Source of the DNA: Paludibacteraceae bacterium
Lineage (GTDB): Bacteria; Bacteroidota; Bacteroidia; Bacteroidales; Paludibacteraceae
Direction of reading: 5' to 3'
Length of the DNA: 64,000 bases
Assembly (NCBI GenBank): GCA_017391525.1
Contig: JAFOYE010000015.1
Span: forward strand, 1-64,000
A model generated the notes under the pieces. It worked only from the letters and a program-made list of their open reading frames with translations, searched no databases and had not been told where the DNA came from. Numbering within the stretch: position 1 is the first letter of the stretch; each line of letters starts with the position of its first letter. Below are positions 1 through 8,696 of this stretch, one piece after another. A program made the position numbers and the translations under genes.

Positions 1-14
1 AAAACTTTCAAACT

Positions 15-29
15 GCCAACTCCGTTGGC
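15..29 (-). terminator. Short hairpin downstream of the cobalamin riboswitch
   Basis: A 6-bp stem (gccaac/gttggc) with a 3-base loop follows the riboswitch core in the direction of minus-strand transcription, and a T-rich tract follows it. It could be the expression platform, either a terminator or a hairpin hiding a ribosome binding site. The controlled gene lies beyond the left end of the window, so the mode of control cannot be decided. Confidence 0.4.
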
Positions 30-35
30 TACACA

Positions 36-178
36 CAGCAGGTCTTCTGACTTATCGCTCCTGATGTTCAGCCTTCCCAGTTCGCTAGGAACCAGTGACT
101 TTCAAGATAATGAACATTGGATTGCGAATCACAGCAGCGGGTCTGTGCCAGAATCTCACTGGCTTCCCTAAAACTGAA
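36..178 (-). ncRNA. Cobalamin (B12) riboswitch
   Basis: Read on the minus strand, this shows the conserved blocks of the cobalamin aptamer in order: a GGGAA block followed by GTGAGATTC, ACAGACCCGCTGCTGTGA, a CACTGG and GGGAAGGC pair, and the B12 box AAGTCAGAAGACCTGC at about 39-54. A Bacteroidota promoter lies just upstream at 187-218. The gene it controls is to the left of position 1 on the minus strand. In this family, riboswitches of this class usually control BtuB-type TonB receptors, cobalamin synthesis genes or B12-independent isoenzymes; which one applies here is not visible. Confidence 0.93.
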
Positions 179-186
179 TGCGGGTG

Positions 187-218
187 CAAAGGTACAACAA
201 AATTTGGAGATGTGCAAA
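187..218 (-). promoter_or_regulatory. Promoter of the riboswitch transcript
   Basis: On the minus strand, TTTG (215-218) and TACCTTTG (187-194) are separated by 20 bases, which fits the Bacteroidota sigma-ABfr consensus TTTG-N19/20-TAnnTTTG. Transcription would start just before the cobalamin aptamer. Confidence 0.8.
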
Positions 219-267
219 TTTTGAGTAGAAAAAGTTTTAAGAGTTTTAAACGTTCTAAGGGAGTAAA

Positions 268-295
268 GTGTAGGGTGTAAGGTGTAAAGTGTAAA
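268..295. repeat. Four degenerate heptad repeats (GTGTARR)
   Basis: Four consecutive 7-base units occur: GTGTAGG, GTGTAAG, GTGTAAA, GTGTAAA. The array fills the gap between the NrnA stop codon and the riboswitch promoter. The same unit type occurs inside the radical SAM gene at 40942-40969. No gene is visible from 219 to 308. Confidence 0.8.
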
Positions 296-308
296 GGCGG
301 GTGATGGG

Positions 309-1328
309 TTACGCTTTGAAATATTTGGTGTAGTTATCTAAGAAAAGTTGTACGGCTTCAGCGAGAGGGCCATAATACTCACCGCCTGCGGCATTGGCAT
401 GTCCACCTCCGTTGAATATTTCGCTGGCGAAGATATTGACGGGTCTATCGCCTTGGCTGCGGAAAGAGAGCTTGATTTTGGTCTTTATGCCACCATTTTT
501 CTCCATTTCATCGGGAGTTGCCTTGTCTTCACGCATAAAAACAGAATAGTGGATATCCTTGCTTTGGAGAGGCATATTGACGACACCCTCAGCATCACCC
601 TTTTGGAAGTTGAAGCGGTAGAGCTCTTTTCGACTTAGACAGATGAGTGAGGTATGATGTTCAGGGAAAACGCGCAACTTTTGGTAGAGGCAATAACCGA
701 CTAACTTCATACGATCAACAGAGTATTGGTTGAAGACGGCATTATAGATCTCGTCTTTGTTAATTCCTGTAGCAATGAGTTTGGCTACCATTTCGTATAT
801 TTGTGATCTGTTGGAATTATACGAGAAGTTGCCCGTGTCGGTCATGAGTCCAGTGTAGAGGCAGGTAGCTATATCGGTTGAAAGTTGAAAGTTGAAAGTT
901 GAAAGTACGTCGTACACCAATTCACAAGTAGATGAAGCTTCGGGCTCGGACACGGTGAAATCGGCGAAATCTGTAGGATAGAGATGGTGATCGATCATTA
1001 TCTTCTTGCTGTTGAGCGTGAGCATCTTATCACCAAGTGCTCCAATGCGTTTTGGAGCGTTGAAATCGGTACAAATAATCAAATCGGCAGCATCTAAGTA
1101 GGTATCTGCAAGTGTTTCGTTACCTTCGTATATCAATACGTTTTCTGCACCTGGCATCCAGGCTAGAAATTCTGGAAAAGCATTCGGAACGATGACTTGT
1201 GCAGCCTTGTTGAGAGACTTGATGTAGTGGTACACTGCTAAACTGCTTCCCATAGCATCGCCATCTGGCGATTGGTGCGTCAGAAGTACGACATTTTGTG
1301 CAGTTTGAATAGCTGAGAATATTGCCAT
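309..1328 (-). CDS. nrnA: DHH-family phosphoesterase, NrnA type (oligoribonuclease / pAp phosphatase)
   Basis: Predicted cytoplasmic metal-dependent phosphoesterase that degrades short RNA oligonucleotides and 3'-phosphoadenosine 5'-phosphate. The 339-residue protein has the DHH domain motifs PDGDAMGSS (21-29), TDFN (about 87-90) and DHH (113-115), and ends with the DHHA1 motif GGGHANAAGG (307-316). This is the full NrnA arrangement at normal length. Its promoter overlaps the divergent promoter of the neighbouring isomerase gene. Four copies of GTTGAAA lie within the coding region at 877-904, encoding part of the loop after the DHH motif. Because the unit is not a multiple of three, loss or gain of one copy would shift the frame. 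Confidence 0.93.
   Translation of the reverse strand: MAIFSAIQTAQNVVLLTHQSPDGDAMGSSLAVYHYIKSLNKAAQVIVPNAFPEFLAWMPGAENVLIYEGNETLADTYLDAADLIICTDFNAPKRIGALGDKMLTLNSKKIMIDHHLYPTDFADFTVSEPEASSTCELVYDVLSTFNFQLSTDIATCLYTGLMTDTGNFSYNSNRSQIYEMVAKLIATGINKDEIYNAVFNQYSVDRMKLVGYCLYQKLRVFPEHHTSLICLSRKELYRFNFQKGDAEGVVNMPLQSKDIHYSVFMREDKATPDEMEKNGGIKTKIKLSFRSQGDRPVNIFASEIFNGGGHANAAGGEYYGPLAEAVQLFLDNYTKYFKA
877..904. repeat. Heptad repeat GTTGAAA x4 inside the NrnA gene
   Basis: Four exact copies of the 7-base unit GTTGAAA (plus-strand reading) lie inside the coding sequence. On the gene strand they encode FNFQL-type residues in a loop. Heptads with related words occur in several intergenic spacers of this window. 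Confidence 0.9.
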
Positions 1329-1356
1329 AGTTGTACGTTATTTTGTTAAAATCGTG

Positions 1357-1388
1357 CAAAAGTACTGCTTTTTTTGCGTATTTCAAAA
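1357..1388 (-). promoter_or_regulatory. Promoter of the NrnA gene
   Basis: On the minus strand, TTTTG (1384-1388) and TACTTTTG (1357-1364) are separated by 19 bases. The -7 element ends 29 bases before the ATG at 1328. It interleaves with the divergent promoter at 1373-1404. Confidence 0.75.
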
Positions 1389-1404
1389 TTTTTTCGTAAC
1401 TTTG
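1373..1404 (+). promoter_or_regulatory. Promoter of the envelope gene block
   Basis: TTTG (1373-1376), 20 bases, then TAACTTTG (1397-1404). It precedes the isomerase ATG at 1471 by about 65 bases. Its -33 region overlaps the spacer of the divergent NrnA promoter, so the two polymerases should exclude each other. Confidence 0.8.
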
Positions 1405-1470
1405 CGCGCTATTTTCAATAATAAGCCAAGAACAAGAATATTAACAACTAAAAATAACATTTATAAAGCA

Positions 1471-3261
1471 ATGAAGAAATTCCTGTTGAGCACGTTGGTT
1501 TTGTGTGCGAGTGTATGCGTTTGGGCGCAAGAAGATCAAGTGTTGATGACTATCGCAGGCAAACCTGTGATGGTGTCTGAATTTATGTACATCTATGAGA
1601 AGAATAACCAAGAGTCTAATGTGGAGAAGAAGTCTATGGAAGATTACTTGGATTTGTTCATTAATTTTAAGTTGAAAGTGGTAGAGGCAGAGTCTCAAGG
1701 TTGTGATACTACTGAAGCTTTCAAGAAGGAGTTGGCAGGATATCGAGCTCAAGCAACTTCTAAATATCTCCAAGATCAAGAAGCGATAGATAGTTTGGTG
1801 GTGTTGAGTTATAATCGTATGGCGAAAGTTCGTCGTGCCGCTCATATTGTGGTACAATGTCCTCAGGATGCAGATTCTGCGACTGTAGCTGCAGCGATGA
1901 AACGCATTAATGATGCTCGTAAGCGTGTAACAGAGGGTGTATCAAAGAAAGTTAAGAAGAATGGCAGACTTATTTGGCAACGTGTAGTGGAAGATTTTGG
2001 TGATGTGTCAGCGGAGGTTTCTGAGGAACCTGCAGCAAAGAAGAATCGTGGTGAGTTAGGATGGATATTGCCATTCCGCTATGTGTATGTGTTCGAGGAT
2101 GCTGTTTATAACACTCCAATCGGTGGTGTAACAGAGGTGTTTAGATCTCCTTACGGATTCCATGTCGCAAAAGTTTTGGATGAAACAGATTACAAGGAGG
2201 TACATGCAGCTCATATCATGAAGATGACTCCAGCAGGTGACGCACAACGATTGATTGATGCTCAATTGGCAATGGATAGTATTTATATGCTAGCTACACA
2301 AGATTCAGCAGATTTTGCAGCGTTGGCACAAGCTTATTCAGAAGATAAGGGTTCTGCCATTCGTGGTGGAGATTTAGGTTGGTTCTCTCGTGGTGCGATG
2401 GTGCGTCCATTTGAGGATGCTACTTTTGCTCTAGAGGTAGGTCAAGTCAGCAAACCATTCCAATCACAATATGGTGTGCATATTTCTAAGTTGTATGGAA
2501 TACGTGGTATTCAACCATTGGATAGCATGCGTGCCAATATCCTAAGACAAGTGCAACGCGATCAACGAATGCAGATAGCTCATCAAAGTTTTATCAACAA
2601 AACTCGTGCGGAGTATGCATTGCCAGCAACAATGAGCGATGATGAGGTGATGGCATATGCAGATGCACATTTGGAGGAGAAGTATGTGGATTTCCGTAAC
2701 TTGGTAAAAGAGTATCATGATGGTATCTTGTTGTTTGATGTATCTCTCCGTGAGGTTTGGGACAAAGCTAGTCAAGATGTAGAGGGATTGACCAAATATT
2801 TTGCTGCAAACAAGAAGCAATATAAGTGGGATGAACCACGCTTCAAGGGTTGTGTTATCTATGCTAAGAATGAGATTGCTGCTAAGAGTGCGAAACAAAT
2901 CGTGAAAAAAGCGCATCCAGACTCAGTGATGAGCTATTTGAATCAGCGTGTGAATGTGGATAGTGTGTTGTATGCTCGTGTGGAGCGCGGATTGTGGAAA
3001 CAAGGTGCTAATGGCGCGGTGGATAAATATGGATTCAAGCTTAAAGGTGCAGAGTATGAGCCAACAGAGGAGTATCCAATAGTTATCGTAATGGGTAAGG
3101 TTATCAAGGCTCCTCAAGAGTATACTGATGATCGTGCTAAGGTAACAACTGCTTATCAAGATTATTTGGAGAAACTGTGGATAACATCTCTTCGCGAGAA
3201 ATATCCGGTTGTAATCAATCAAGAGGTGTGGGAAGCGCTCATTAAGGGATTAAATGATTGA
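1471..3261 (+). CDS. Periplasmic peptidylprolyl isomerase with two parvulin domains (PpiC/SurA type)
   Basis: Predicted secreted foldase for outer-membrane or periplasmic proteins. I chose the ATG at 1471 because it begins a clear signal peptide (MKKFLLSTLVLCASVCVWAQ); the reading frame is open further upstream, but that part overlaps the promoter. The mature protein carries two parvulin-type rotamase domains at about residues 120-235 and 242-345, each with the typical GELGW or GGDLGWF motif and a VxxPFxSxYGxHIxKL-like end. The C-terminal 250 residues show no domain I recognise. The protein is about 596 residues, the normal size for Bacteroidales members. The stop codon overlaps the start of the next gene. 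Confidence 0.9.
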   Translation: MKKFLLSTLVLCASVCVWAQEDQVLMTIAGKPVMVSEFMYIYEKNNQESNVEKKSMEDYLDLFINFKLKVVEAESQGCDTTEAFKKELAGYRAQATSKYLQDQEAIDSLVVLSYNRMAKVRRAAHIVVQCPQDADSATVAAAMKRINDARKRVTEGVSKKVKKNGRLIWQRVVEDFGDVSAEVSEEPAAKKNRGELGWILPFRYVYVFEDAVYNTPIGGVTEVFRSPYGFHVAKVLDETDYKEVHAAHIMKMTPAGDAQRLIDAQLAMDSIYMLATQDSADFAALAQAYSEDKGSAIRGGDLGWFSRGAMVRPFEDATFALEVGQVSKPFQSQYGVHISKLYGIRGIQPLDSMRANILRQVQRDQRMQIAHQSFINKTRAEYALPATMSDDEVMAYADAHLEEKYVDFRNLVKEYHDGILLFDVSLREVWDKASQDVEGLTKYFAANKKQYKWDEPRFKGCVIYAKNEIAAKSAKQIVKKAHPDSVMSYLNQRVNVDSVLYARVERGLWKQGANGAVDKYGFKLKGAEYEPTEEYPIVIVMGKVIKAPQEYTDDRAKVTTAYQDYLEKLWITSLREKYPVVINQEVWEALIKGLND

Positions 3262-4886
3262 TATTTGCCATTGTGAAGGCTAGATTTGGTATATTAATAT
3301 TGGTTGTGCTAGTATTGCTGAATATACTAGCAGGTTATGTCGTGGCTCGTTGGGATATGACCGACGATAAACGTTATACTATTTCTGATCAAACCAAACA
3401 AACACTTGAAGACTTGGATTCGACCTTGGTGGTAACGATTTTGTTGGACGGAGAACTGAATTCAGGTTTTACTCGTCTCAAGAAAGCGACCGAGGAGTTG
3501 GTAGAGGAGTTTTCTATCTATGCAGCGCATGGTATAAGGATTGATACGGCTTCAGCAGAGCTGCTAGAGATGTTTCCTCCTACAGTCATACAAGAGCGAA
3601 CACACAAAGGGAAGATGGCTCAGACCGTGGTCTATCCATTTGCTGTTGTGGGATATAAAGGGTATAAAACTCCAGTCAATCTTCTGTATAATCAAATTGG
3701 TTTGGATGGAGAGGAAAATCTCAATCGTAGTGTAGAACTTCTTGAGTTTAACTTCATTAGCGCGATTCGACTCCTAATGCAGGAAGAGGTAAAGAAGGTT
3801 GCATTTTTGGACGGACATGCGGAATTGGGTGAGCAGTATGTGAGTGATTTTGCTAGACAACTTGAACAATATTACGAAGTATATCCTATTCGGATGGGAG
3901 ACTCAGTGGGTATATTAGATGATTTTGCTGCGGTTATTATAGCAGATCCACAAATGCCATTTTCCGATTCAGACAAGTATATTATTGACCAGTATATCAT
4001 GCAGGGTGGACGTGTGTTGTGGTTGCTCAATGGCGTCTTGTATTCGTATGATTTGCTTTCTGAACAGGGATATACACCAATCGTGGCATCGGATTTGAAT
4101 CTCAATGATTTGCTGTTTACATACGGTGTTCGTATTACTCCTGGCTTGGTACAAGATTTACAATGTCGTCTTGTTCCAGTAGATATGTCTTCAGATCCAG
4201 AGCAACCTAATTGGCAACCTATGCAATGGACGTATGCCCCATTGTTGCTCCCTACGTCTGCTTCTCCTATAACCAAAGGTCTAGGTCCGTTGACCTCAGA
4301 GATGGTTTGTGCGTTGGAGTTGGTAGGTAGTGGTAGTGATATACAGAAGAATGTCTTGTTGACGACTTCTTCTAAGAGTAAGATTACTCCAGCGCCTGCA
4401 GAAGTGGATTTGAGTGTGGGTGTGGATGATGAAGGTGCATACCAACTAGCGAATATCCCAGTAGCTGTTAGTTTGGAGGGTAAGTTCACTTCTCGTTATG
4501 CTTATTTAGGTGCACCAGATAGCTTGAAAACCTCCTGCTCTGTTATTAAAAAGAGTCCAAGTACACGTCAAGTGGTTGTGGCAACAGGTGTTGGCTTTGA
4601 TGGTCGATCACTTCCTTTAAGTTTTGATCATTATTCGGAGACACTCTATGCTAATGTTGACTTTTTGGTTAATGCAGTCTTGTATTTGACTGGTGATGAA
4701 GATGATATAGCATTGAGGCAACTGAAACAGAGGGTTGTTACTCTGCGAGTAATTGATGACGATCTAGCAGCTAATTCTCGCATTATGGCGCAAGTGGTGA
4801 GTATCGTGATACCATTGTTAGTGTTGGCATTGATAGGTGGTGTCGTACTCGTGATTAGATATAGAAAATACGTAAAAAAATCATAG
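3258..4886 (+). CDS. GldG-like ABC-transporter auxiliary protein
   Basis: This 542-residue membrane-anchored protein has one N-terminal transmembrane helix (about 10-30), a large periplasmic part and one C-terminal helix (about 515-536) followed by a basic tail. The N-terminal pattern RWDMTDDKRYTIS is typical of the GldG / ABC_transp_aux family, which in gliding Bacteroidota works with the ATPase and permease GldA/GldF. No such partners are next to it here. The start is either TTG at 3258, overlapping the previous stop by four bases, or GTG at 3273; no ATG is placed well. It is translationally coupled to the upstream isomerase gene. Confidence 0.75.
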   Translation: MIFAIVKARFGILILVVLVLLNILAGYVVARWDMTDDKRYTISDQTKQTLEDLDSTLVVTILLDGELNSGFTRLKKATEELVEEFSIYAAHGIRIDTASAELLEMFPPTVIQERTHKGKMAQTVVYPFAVVGYKGYKTPVNLLYNQIGLDGEENLNRSVELLEFNFISAIRLLMQEEVKKVAFLDGHAELGEQYVSDFARQLEQYYEVYPIRMGDSVGILDDFAAVIIADPQMPFSDSDKYIIDQYIMQGGRVLWLLNGVLYSYDLLSEQGYTPIVASDLNLNDLLFTYGVRITPGLVQDLQCRLVPVDMSSDPEQPNWQPMQWTYAPLLLPTSASPITKGLGPLTSEMVCALELVGSGSDIQKNVLLTTSSKSKITPAPAEVDLSVGVDDEGAYQLANIPVAVSLEGKFTSRYAYLGAPDSLKTSCSVIKKSPSTRQVVVATGVGFDGRSLPLSFDHYSETLYANVDFLVNAVLYLTGDEDDIALRQLKQRVVTLRVIDDDLAANSRIMAQVVSIVIPLLVLALIGGVVLVIRYRKYVKKS

Positions 4887-4888
4887 AT

Positions 4889-6391
4889 ATGAAACCTGTT
4901 AGAGTGTTGATGTTGATTTTGTGTACAATTGCTGTAACTCTTCAAGCGCAGCAAAAGTCTTACCCAATTGAGACGATTAATGGTAAAGAATATTATCGTT
5001 ACACGGTAGAAAAAGGTGTAGGTTTGTACAGACTTAGTGTGAATTTTGGGGTTTCTCAAGAGGAAATTCTAGAGGCTAATCGTAAACTAATGAAGACTGG
5101 ATTGCAGTATGGTGAAACAGTCTTGATACCTGTTGCTCAGTCATCGCAGACGTCAACTCCTGTGCGTGAATTGTCTCAGGAGATTGAGTCTACTCCCAAA
5201 CAGGATGTGGTGGTCAATAAAACTGAGACTCCAGTTGCTCCAACTATGCCGGAAGCGTTTGGTGTTCCACAATACGTTTCGCCACAGGAAAATGAGGAAC
5301 GAGAAAGATTTAGTCTATCGTCTCTATTGACGAATAGTTTATTGGATATTATAGATCATCCCCTTTTAGAAGGGTTGAATTTGGATAGTATATTCGGTAG
5401 AGATACTCTCAAAATCGCATTTATGTTGCCACTTCAAGCGCAAGCTACGAAGAGAATACCTGCTATGGAGCGTTTTGTGGACTACTATATGGGAGCTTTG
5501 ATAGCAATTTACGAGGAACAACTATCAGGAAAAAATATTCAAGTATTTACATATGACATAGGTAAGAATGTCCAAGCCATACAATCGATACTCGAAAGCG
5601 ATTCTTGGCAGCATATGGATGCTATTATTGGTCCTGCATATTCTCAACAAATAGATATGATGTTGGAGTATGCTAAGGAAGATTCAACTTGGGTTCTCGT
5701 TCCTTTCTCTGCAGATATCAACGATGCGTATGGTAACCCTAATGTGTTGCAATATAATGCATCTAATCAAACTCAAGCAGAAGCCTTTGCACAATATTTA
5801 GAGGAGTACAAAGATGATATTAACTGTGTTCTCGTGCAGAATAAGGCCGGTGATGCTATACCTAAAAGTGTGCAAGCTGTGCATGAGGCATTGCAACGAC
5901 ACGAGATTCCTTCTACCAAAATCACCATACGCAGTATTTTGCATGATTCTCTTGCTAGGGCATTGGTTCCTGGCAAGGAAAATATCATTATATTCAACAC
6001 AGAAAAGATTAGTAATCTAAGCGTAGTTATGCCATATCTGCAAAAATGCTTAAGTAGATATAGATTGACACTATACTCTCGTTATTCATGGCAACAGGAG
6101 ATAATAGATATACCTCAAATCTATACATCCATCTTCTTGGAGAATATTGATCCTCCATATAACTACAAAGGAGTGTATCAACGTTTCTTTTCGTCAGAAC
6201 CAAGTTCTCGATATCCAAGATATGATTTGTTGGGTTACGATCAAGTTAAACAATTATTGAGTATATTGCAAGATCCTTCATCCATAAAAGTTGAGGAGAT
6301 ATGGTTAGGCATTCAATCTAATGTTAGTTTTCAACCATCTATAGTGCATTCGGGTTATGAAAACTTGCAAGTAAATGTGGTTCGTAAGTAA
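4889..6391 (+). CDS. Secreted LysM protein with a periplasmic-binding-protein-like domain
   Basis: A signal peptide (MKPVRVLMLILCTIAVTLQAQ) is followed by one LysM peptidoglycan-binding domain at about residues 38-82 (YTVEKGVGLYRLS through GETVLIPV). After a Pro/Thr-rich linker comes a region from about 170 to the end that resembles a type I periplasmic-binding (leucine-binding-like) fold. There is no transporter beside it, so the binding-fold region may serve a structural or sensing role in the cell wall, as is common for this Bacteroidota family. It starts two bases after the GldG-like stop and touches the next start. The exact function is not known to me. Confidence 0.8.
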   Translation: MKPVRVLMLILCTIAVTLQAQQKSYPIETINGKEYYRYTVEKGVGLYRLSVNFGVSQEEILEANRKLMKTGLQYGETVLIPVAQSSQTSTPVRELSQEIESTPKQDVVVNKTETPVAPTMPEAFGVPQYVSPQENEERERFSLSSLLTNSLLDIIDHPLLEGLNLDSIFGRDTLKIAFMLPLQAQATKRIPAMERFVDYYMGALIAIYEEQLSGKNIQVFTYDIGKNVQAIQSILESDSWQHMDAIIGPAYSQQIDMMLEYAKEDSTWVLVPFSADINDAYGNPNVLQYNASNQTQAEAFAQYLEEYKDDINCVLVQNKAGDAIPKSVQAVHEALQRHEIPSTKITIRSILHDSLARALVPGKENIIIFNTEKISNLSVVMPYLQKCLSRYRLTLYSRYSWQQEIIDIPQIYTSIFLENIDPPYNYKGVYQRFFSSEPSSRYPRYDLLGYDQVKQLLSILQDPSSIKVEEIWLGIQSNVSFQPSIVHSGYENLQVNVVRK

Positions 6392-7077
6392 TGATTATTC
6401 GTAGATATATACTATTTGCTATACTGATACTCACGGGTACGGTTCTAATGGCTCAACCTAGGTTGGATAAGCCAGAGATCTTCCTGGGAGCACATGGTGG
6501 CGTGAAGGCATCAACGATGTTGTTTTCGCCTTCGGTAAAGCAATTGGATATCTTACATTCCCCATTGACTCCTAACGGTGGTTTGGTTTTTCGTTATGCT
6601 GAGCACAAAGTGTGCGCGCTGCAGGTGGAGTGCAATTATATGCAGAATGGTTGGGCCGAAGTGTACGGCACGGAAGCGTCAAATCAAACAATCTATACCA
6701 GAAAATTGCATTATATACAGGTGCCATTTTTGATGCATTTGGGATTTGGACGAAAAGGTTTTAGAGGTTTCTTTAATCTTGGTCCTCAAATAGGTTTTTG
6801 TGTCGCGGATCAGTCCTATTGGTCAAATACCAATGCTTTGCAACAGAACCAATTGCAACACCAACCGATAGATAATAAGTTTGACTGGGGAGCAGCTGCA
6901 GGTCTAGGATGCTATTATAAGAGTCAAAAGGCCGGTGTTTTTCAGCTTGAAGCACGCTTCCACTTTAGTTTAGGTGGTGCGTTTGATGTTGGGCAATTAG
7001 AACATTTTAAGATGGCTAATCCTATGGGAATATCACTTAATTTAGGATACTTGTGGGAATTCAAGAAGAATAAGTAA
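6391..7077 (+). CDS. PorT-family outer-membrane beta-barrel protein
   Basis: This 228-residue protein has a signal peptide (about residues 1-21, ending in MAQ) and alternating amphipathic strands with aromatic ends, such as GGLVFRYAEHKVCALQVEC and YIQVPFLMHLGFG, typical of the PorT / OMP_b-brl_2 family. The C-terminus LGYLWEFKKNK has the aromatic strand seen in small barrels. The start codon overlaps the last base of the preceding stop. It closes the four-gene envelope block; a role in envelope assembly or secretion is an inference from the family and neighbours. Confidence 0.8.
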   Translation: MIIRRYILFAILILTGTVLMAQPRLDKPEIFLGAHGGVKASTMLFSPSVKQLDILHSPLTPNGGLVFRYAEHKVCALQVECNYMQNGWAEVYGTEASNQTIYTRKLHYIQVPFLMHLGFGRKGFRGFFNLGPQIGFCVADQSYWSNTNALQQNQLQHQPIDNKFDWGAAAGLGCYYKSQKAGVFQLEARFHFSLGGAFDVGQLEHFKMANPMGISLNLGYLWEFKKNK

Positions 7078-7107
7078 TATTGTGTAATATATAGTAACAA
7101 AAAAGAT

Positions 7108-7875
7108 ATGTCAACAATTATTTCATTAGCAAATCAAAAAGGAGGTGTCGGTAAAACCACTTCGTCGATTAATCTTGCTGCAGCATTAGCTGCAGAAGGC
7201 AAACGTGTCTTGCTCGTAGATGCCGACCCTCAAGCCAATACGTCGTCAGGTTTAGGTATTGAGATTAAGGATCTGAAGCATACTATTTATGAGTGTTTGA
7301 TAGAAAATATTGATCCGTTAACTGCAGTCATTCACACGGAGGTTGCAAATCTAGATGTTATACCTTCGCATATCAATCTAGTGGGTGCAGAGATAGAGAT
7401 GTTGGAAAAAGACAATAGAGAGAACTTGATGAAGCAAATTTTGTCTCCATTGAGAAGTCATTATGATTACATTCTCATCGATTGTTCACCTTCTCTCGGT
7501 TTGATTACAATCAATGCTCTCACAGCTAGTGACAGTGTTATTATTCCAGTACAATGCGAGTTCTTTGCTTTGGAAGGAATAGCTAAACTGTTGAATACGA
7601 TTAAGATTATCAAGTCTAACCTCAATCCATCTTTGCGTATAGAAGGATTTTTGTTAACGATGTATGATGCACGTCTTCGTCTATCAGCGCAGGTGCATGA
7701 TGAAGTGAGACGCCATTTTGGCGATTTGGTCTTCAATACCGTCATTGCTCGTAATGTACGATTGAGTGAAGCACCTAGTCATGGCCTTTCTGTGATACAA
7801 TATGATAGAAATAGCAAGGGTGCAAAAAATTATATTAACCTCGCAAAAGAACTTATTAGGAGAAACAAAGCATGA
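7108..7875 (+). CDS. parA: Chromosome-partitioning ATPase ParA
   Basis: A 255-residue Walker-type ATPase that moves ParB-bound origin regions. The deviant Walker A box KGGVGKTT is at residues 10-17, the motif VDADPQANTSSGLG follows at about 37-50, and the ATPase core ends with the typical GLSVIQYDRNSKGA segment. Length and motifs match chromosomal Soj/ParA. The stop overlaps the parB start by four bases, indicating coupled translation. I found no complete parS-like site within the window. Confidence 0.96.
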   Translation: MSTIISLANQKGGVGKTTSSINLAAALAAEGKRVLLVDADPQANTSSGLGIEIKDLKHTIYECLIENIDPLTAVIHTEVANLDVIPSHINLVGAEIEMLEKDNRENLMKQILSPLRSHYDYILIDCSPSLGLITINALTASDSVIIPVQCEFFALEGIAKLLNTIKIIKSNLNPSLRIEGFLLTMYDARLRLSAQVHDEVRRHFGDLVFNTVIARNVRLSEAPSHGLSVIQYDRNSKGAKNYINLAKELIRRNKA

Positions 7876-8696
7876 AAAAATCTTTAGGATTAGGAAGGGG
7901 ACTTGATGCCCTTATTGATACAACCCATGTATCCACAGCGGGTTCTTCTTCTATTAGCGAAATACCATTGCGCTATATATATGCCAATCCCGATCAACCA
8001 CGTCATAACTTTGATCCAGAGGCGCTTGAAGAATTAGCGCTCTCTATCAAAGAGCATGGTGTGATATCTCCTATTACATTGCGCAAGCAATCTAATAACG
8101 AGTATATGATTATTGCGGGTGAACGTCGTTATAGAGCTTCTAAAATGGCGGGACTCGATACCATTCCTGCATATGTAAGAACAGCCAAAGATGAGCAGGT
8201 GATGGAGTGGGCCCTCATTGAGAATATACAACGTGAAGATCTTAATGCTATTGAGATTGCGTTGGCATATCAAAAACTGATGGATGATCATCATCTTACC
8301 CAAGAGAAAATGGCTGAGAGAGTAGGCAAGAAGAGAGCGACAGTGGCTAACTATTTACGTCTTCTCAAACTACCAGCAGAGATTCAGATTGGTATCAAAG
8401 AAAAGATGATTGATATGGGACATGCGAGAGCTATTCTTGGATCACCATCTCCTGAGAATCAGTTGGATATATATAAGAAGATTATCAACAATGGTTTGTC
8501 CGTGAGAAAAGTAGAGGAGTTGGTCAATAATACCAAGCCTGATACCAAAGTGACCCCAACGGTTAATAAATACGAGCAACAACAGTTATTGCTTGAGCAA
8601 AAACTAGGTAGGAAGGTCAAGATATCAGCTAAACAACTCACTATTTCATTCAAAAACGAAGAGGAACTTAATCGCTTGATAGAATTGCTATCTTGA
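7872..8696 (+). CDS. parB: Chromosome-partitioning protein ParB
   Basis: A 274-residue DNA-binding CTPase that loads at parS sites. The N-terminal ParB/Sulfiredoxin domain spans about residues 27-120 with the CTP-binding motifs GERRYRA and ENIQREDLN. The helix-turn-helix is at about 135-165 (MAERVGKKRATVANYLRLLKLP). A C-terminal dimerisation region ends with a typical IxFKNEEELNRLIELL helix. It overlaps parA upstream and the DUF5683 gene downstream. Confidence 0.96.
   Translation: MKKSLGLGRGLDALIDTTHVSTAGSSSISEIPLRYIYANPDQPRHNFDPEALEELALSIKEHGVISPITLRKQSNNEYMIIAGERRYRASKMAGLDTIPAYVRTAKDEQVMEWALIENIQREDLNAIEIALAYQKLMDDHHLTQEKMAERVGKKRATVANYLRLLKLPAEIQIGIKEKMIDMGHARAILGSPSPENQLDIYKKIINNGLSVRKVEELVNNTKPDTKVTPTVNKYEQQQLLLEQKLGRKVKISAKQLTISFKNEEELNRLIELLS

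Noticed and set aside
3258..4886. Evidence for gliding motility
   Set aside because: Only a GldG-like gene is present, without GldA, GldF or other Gld/Spr genes in the window, so motility cannot be claimed.
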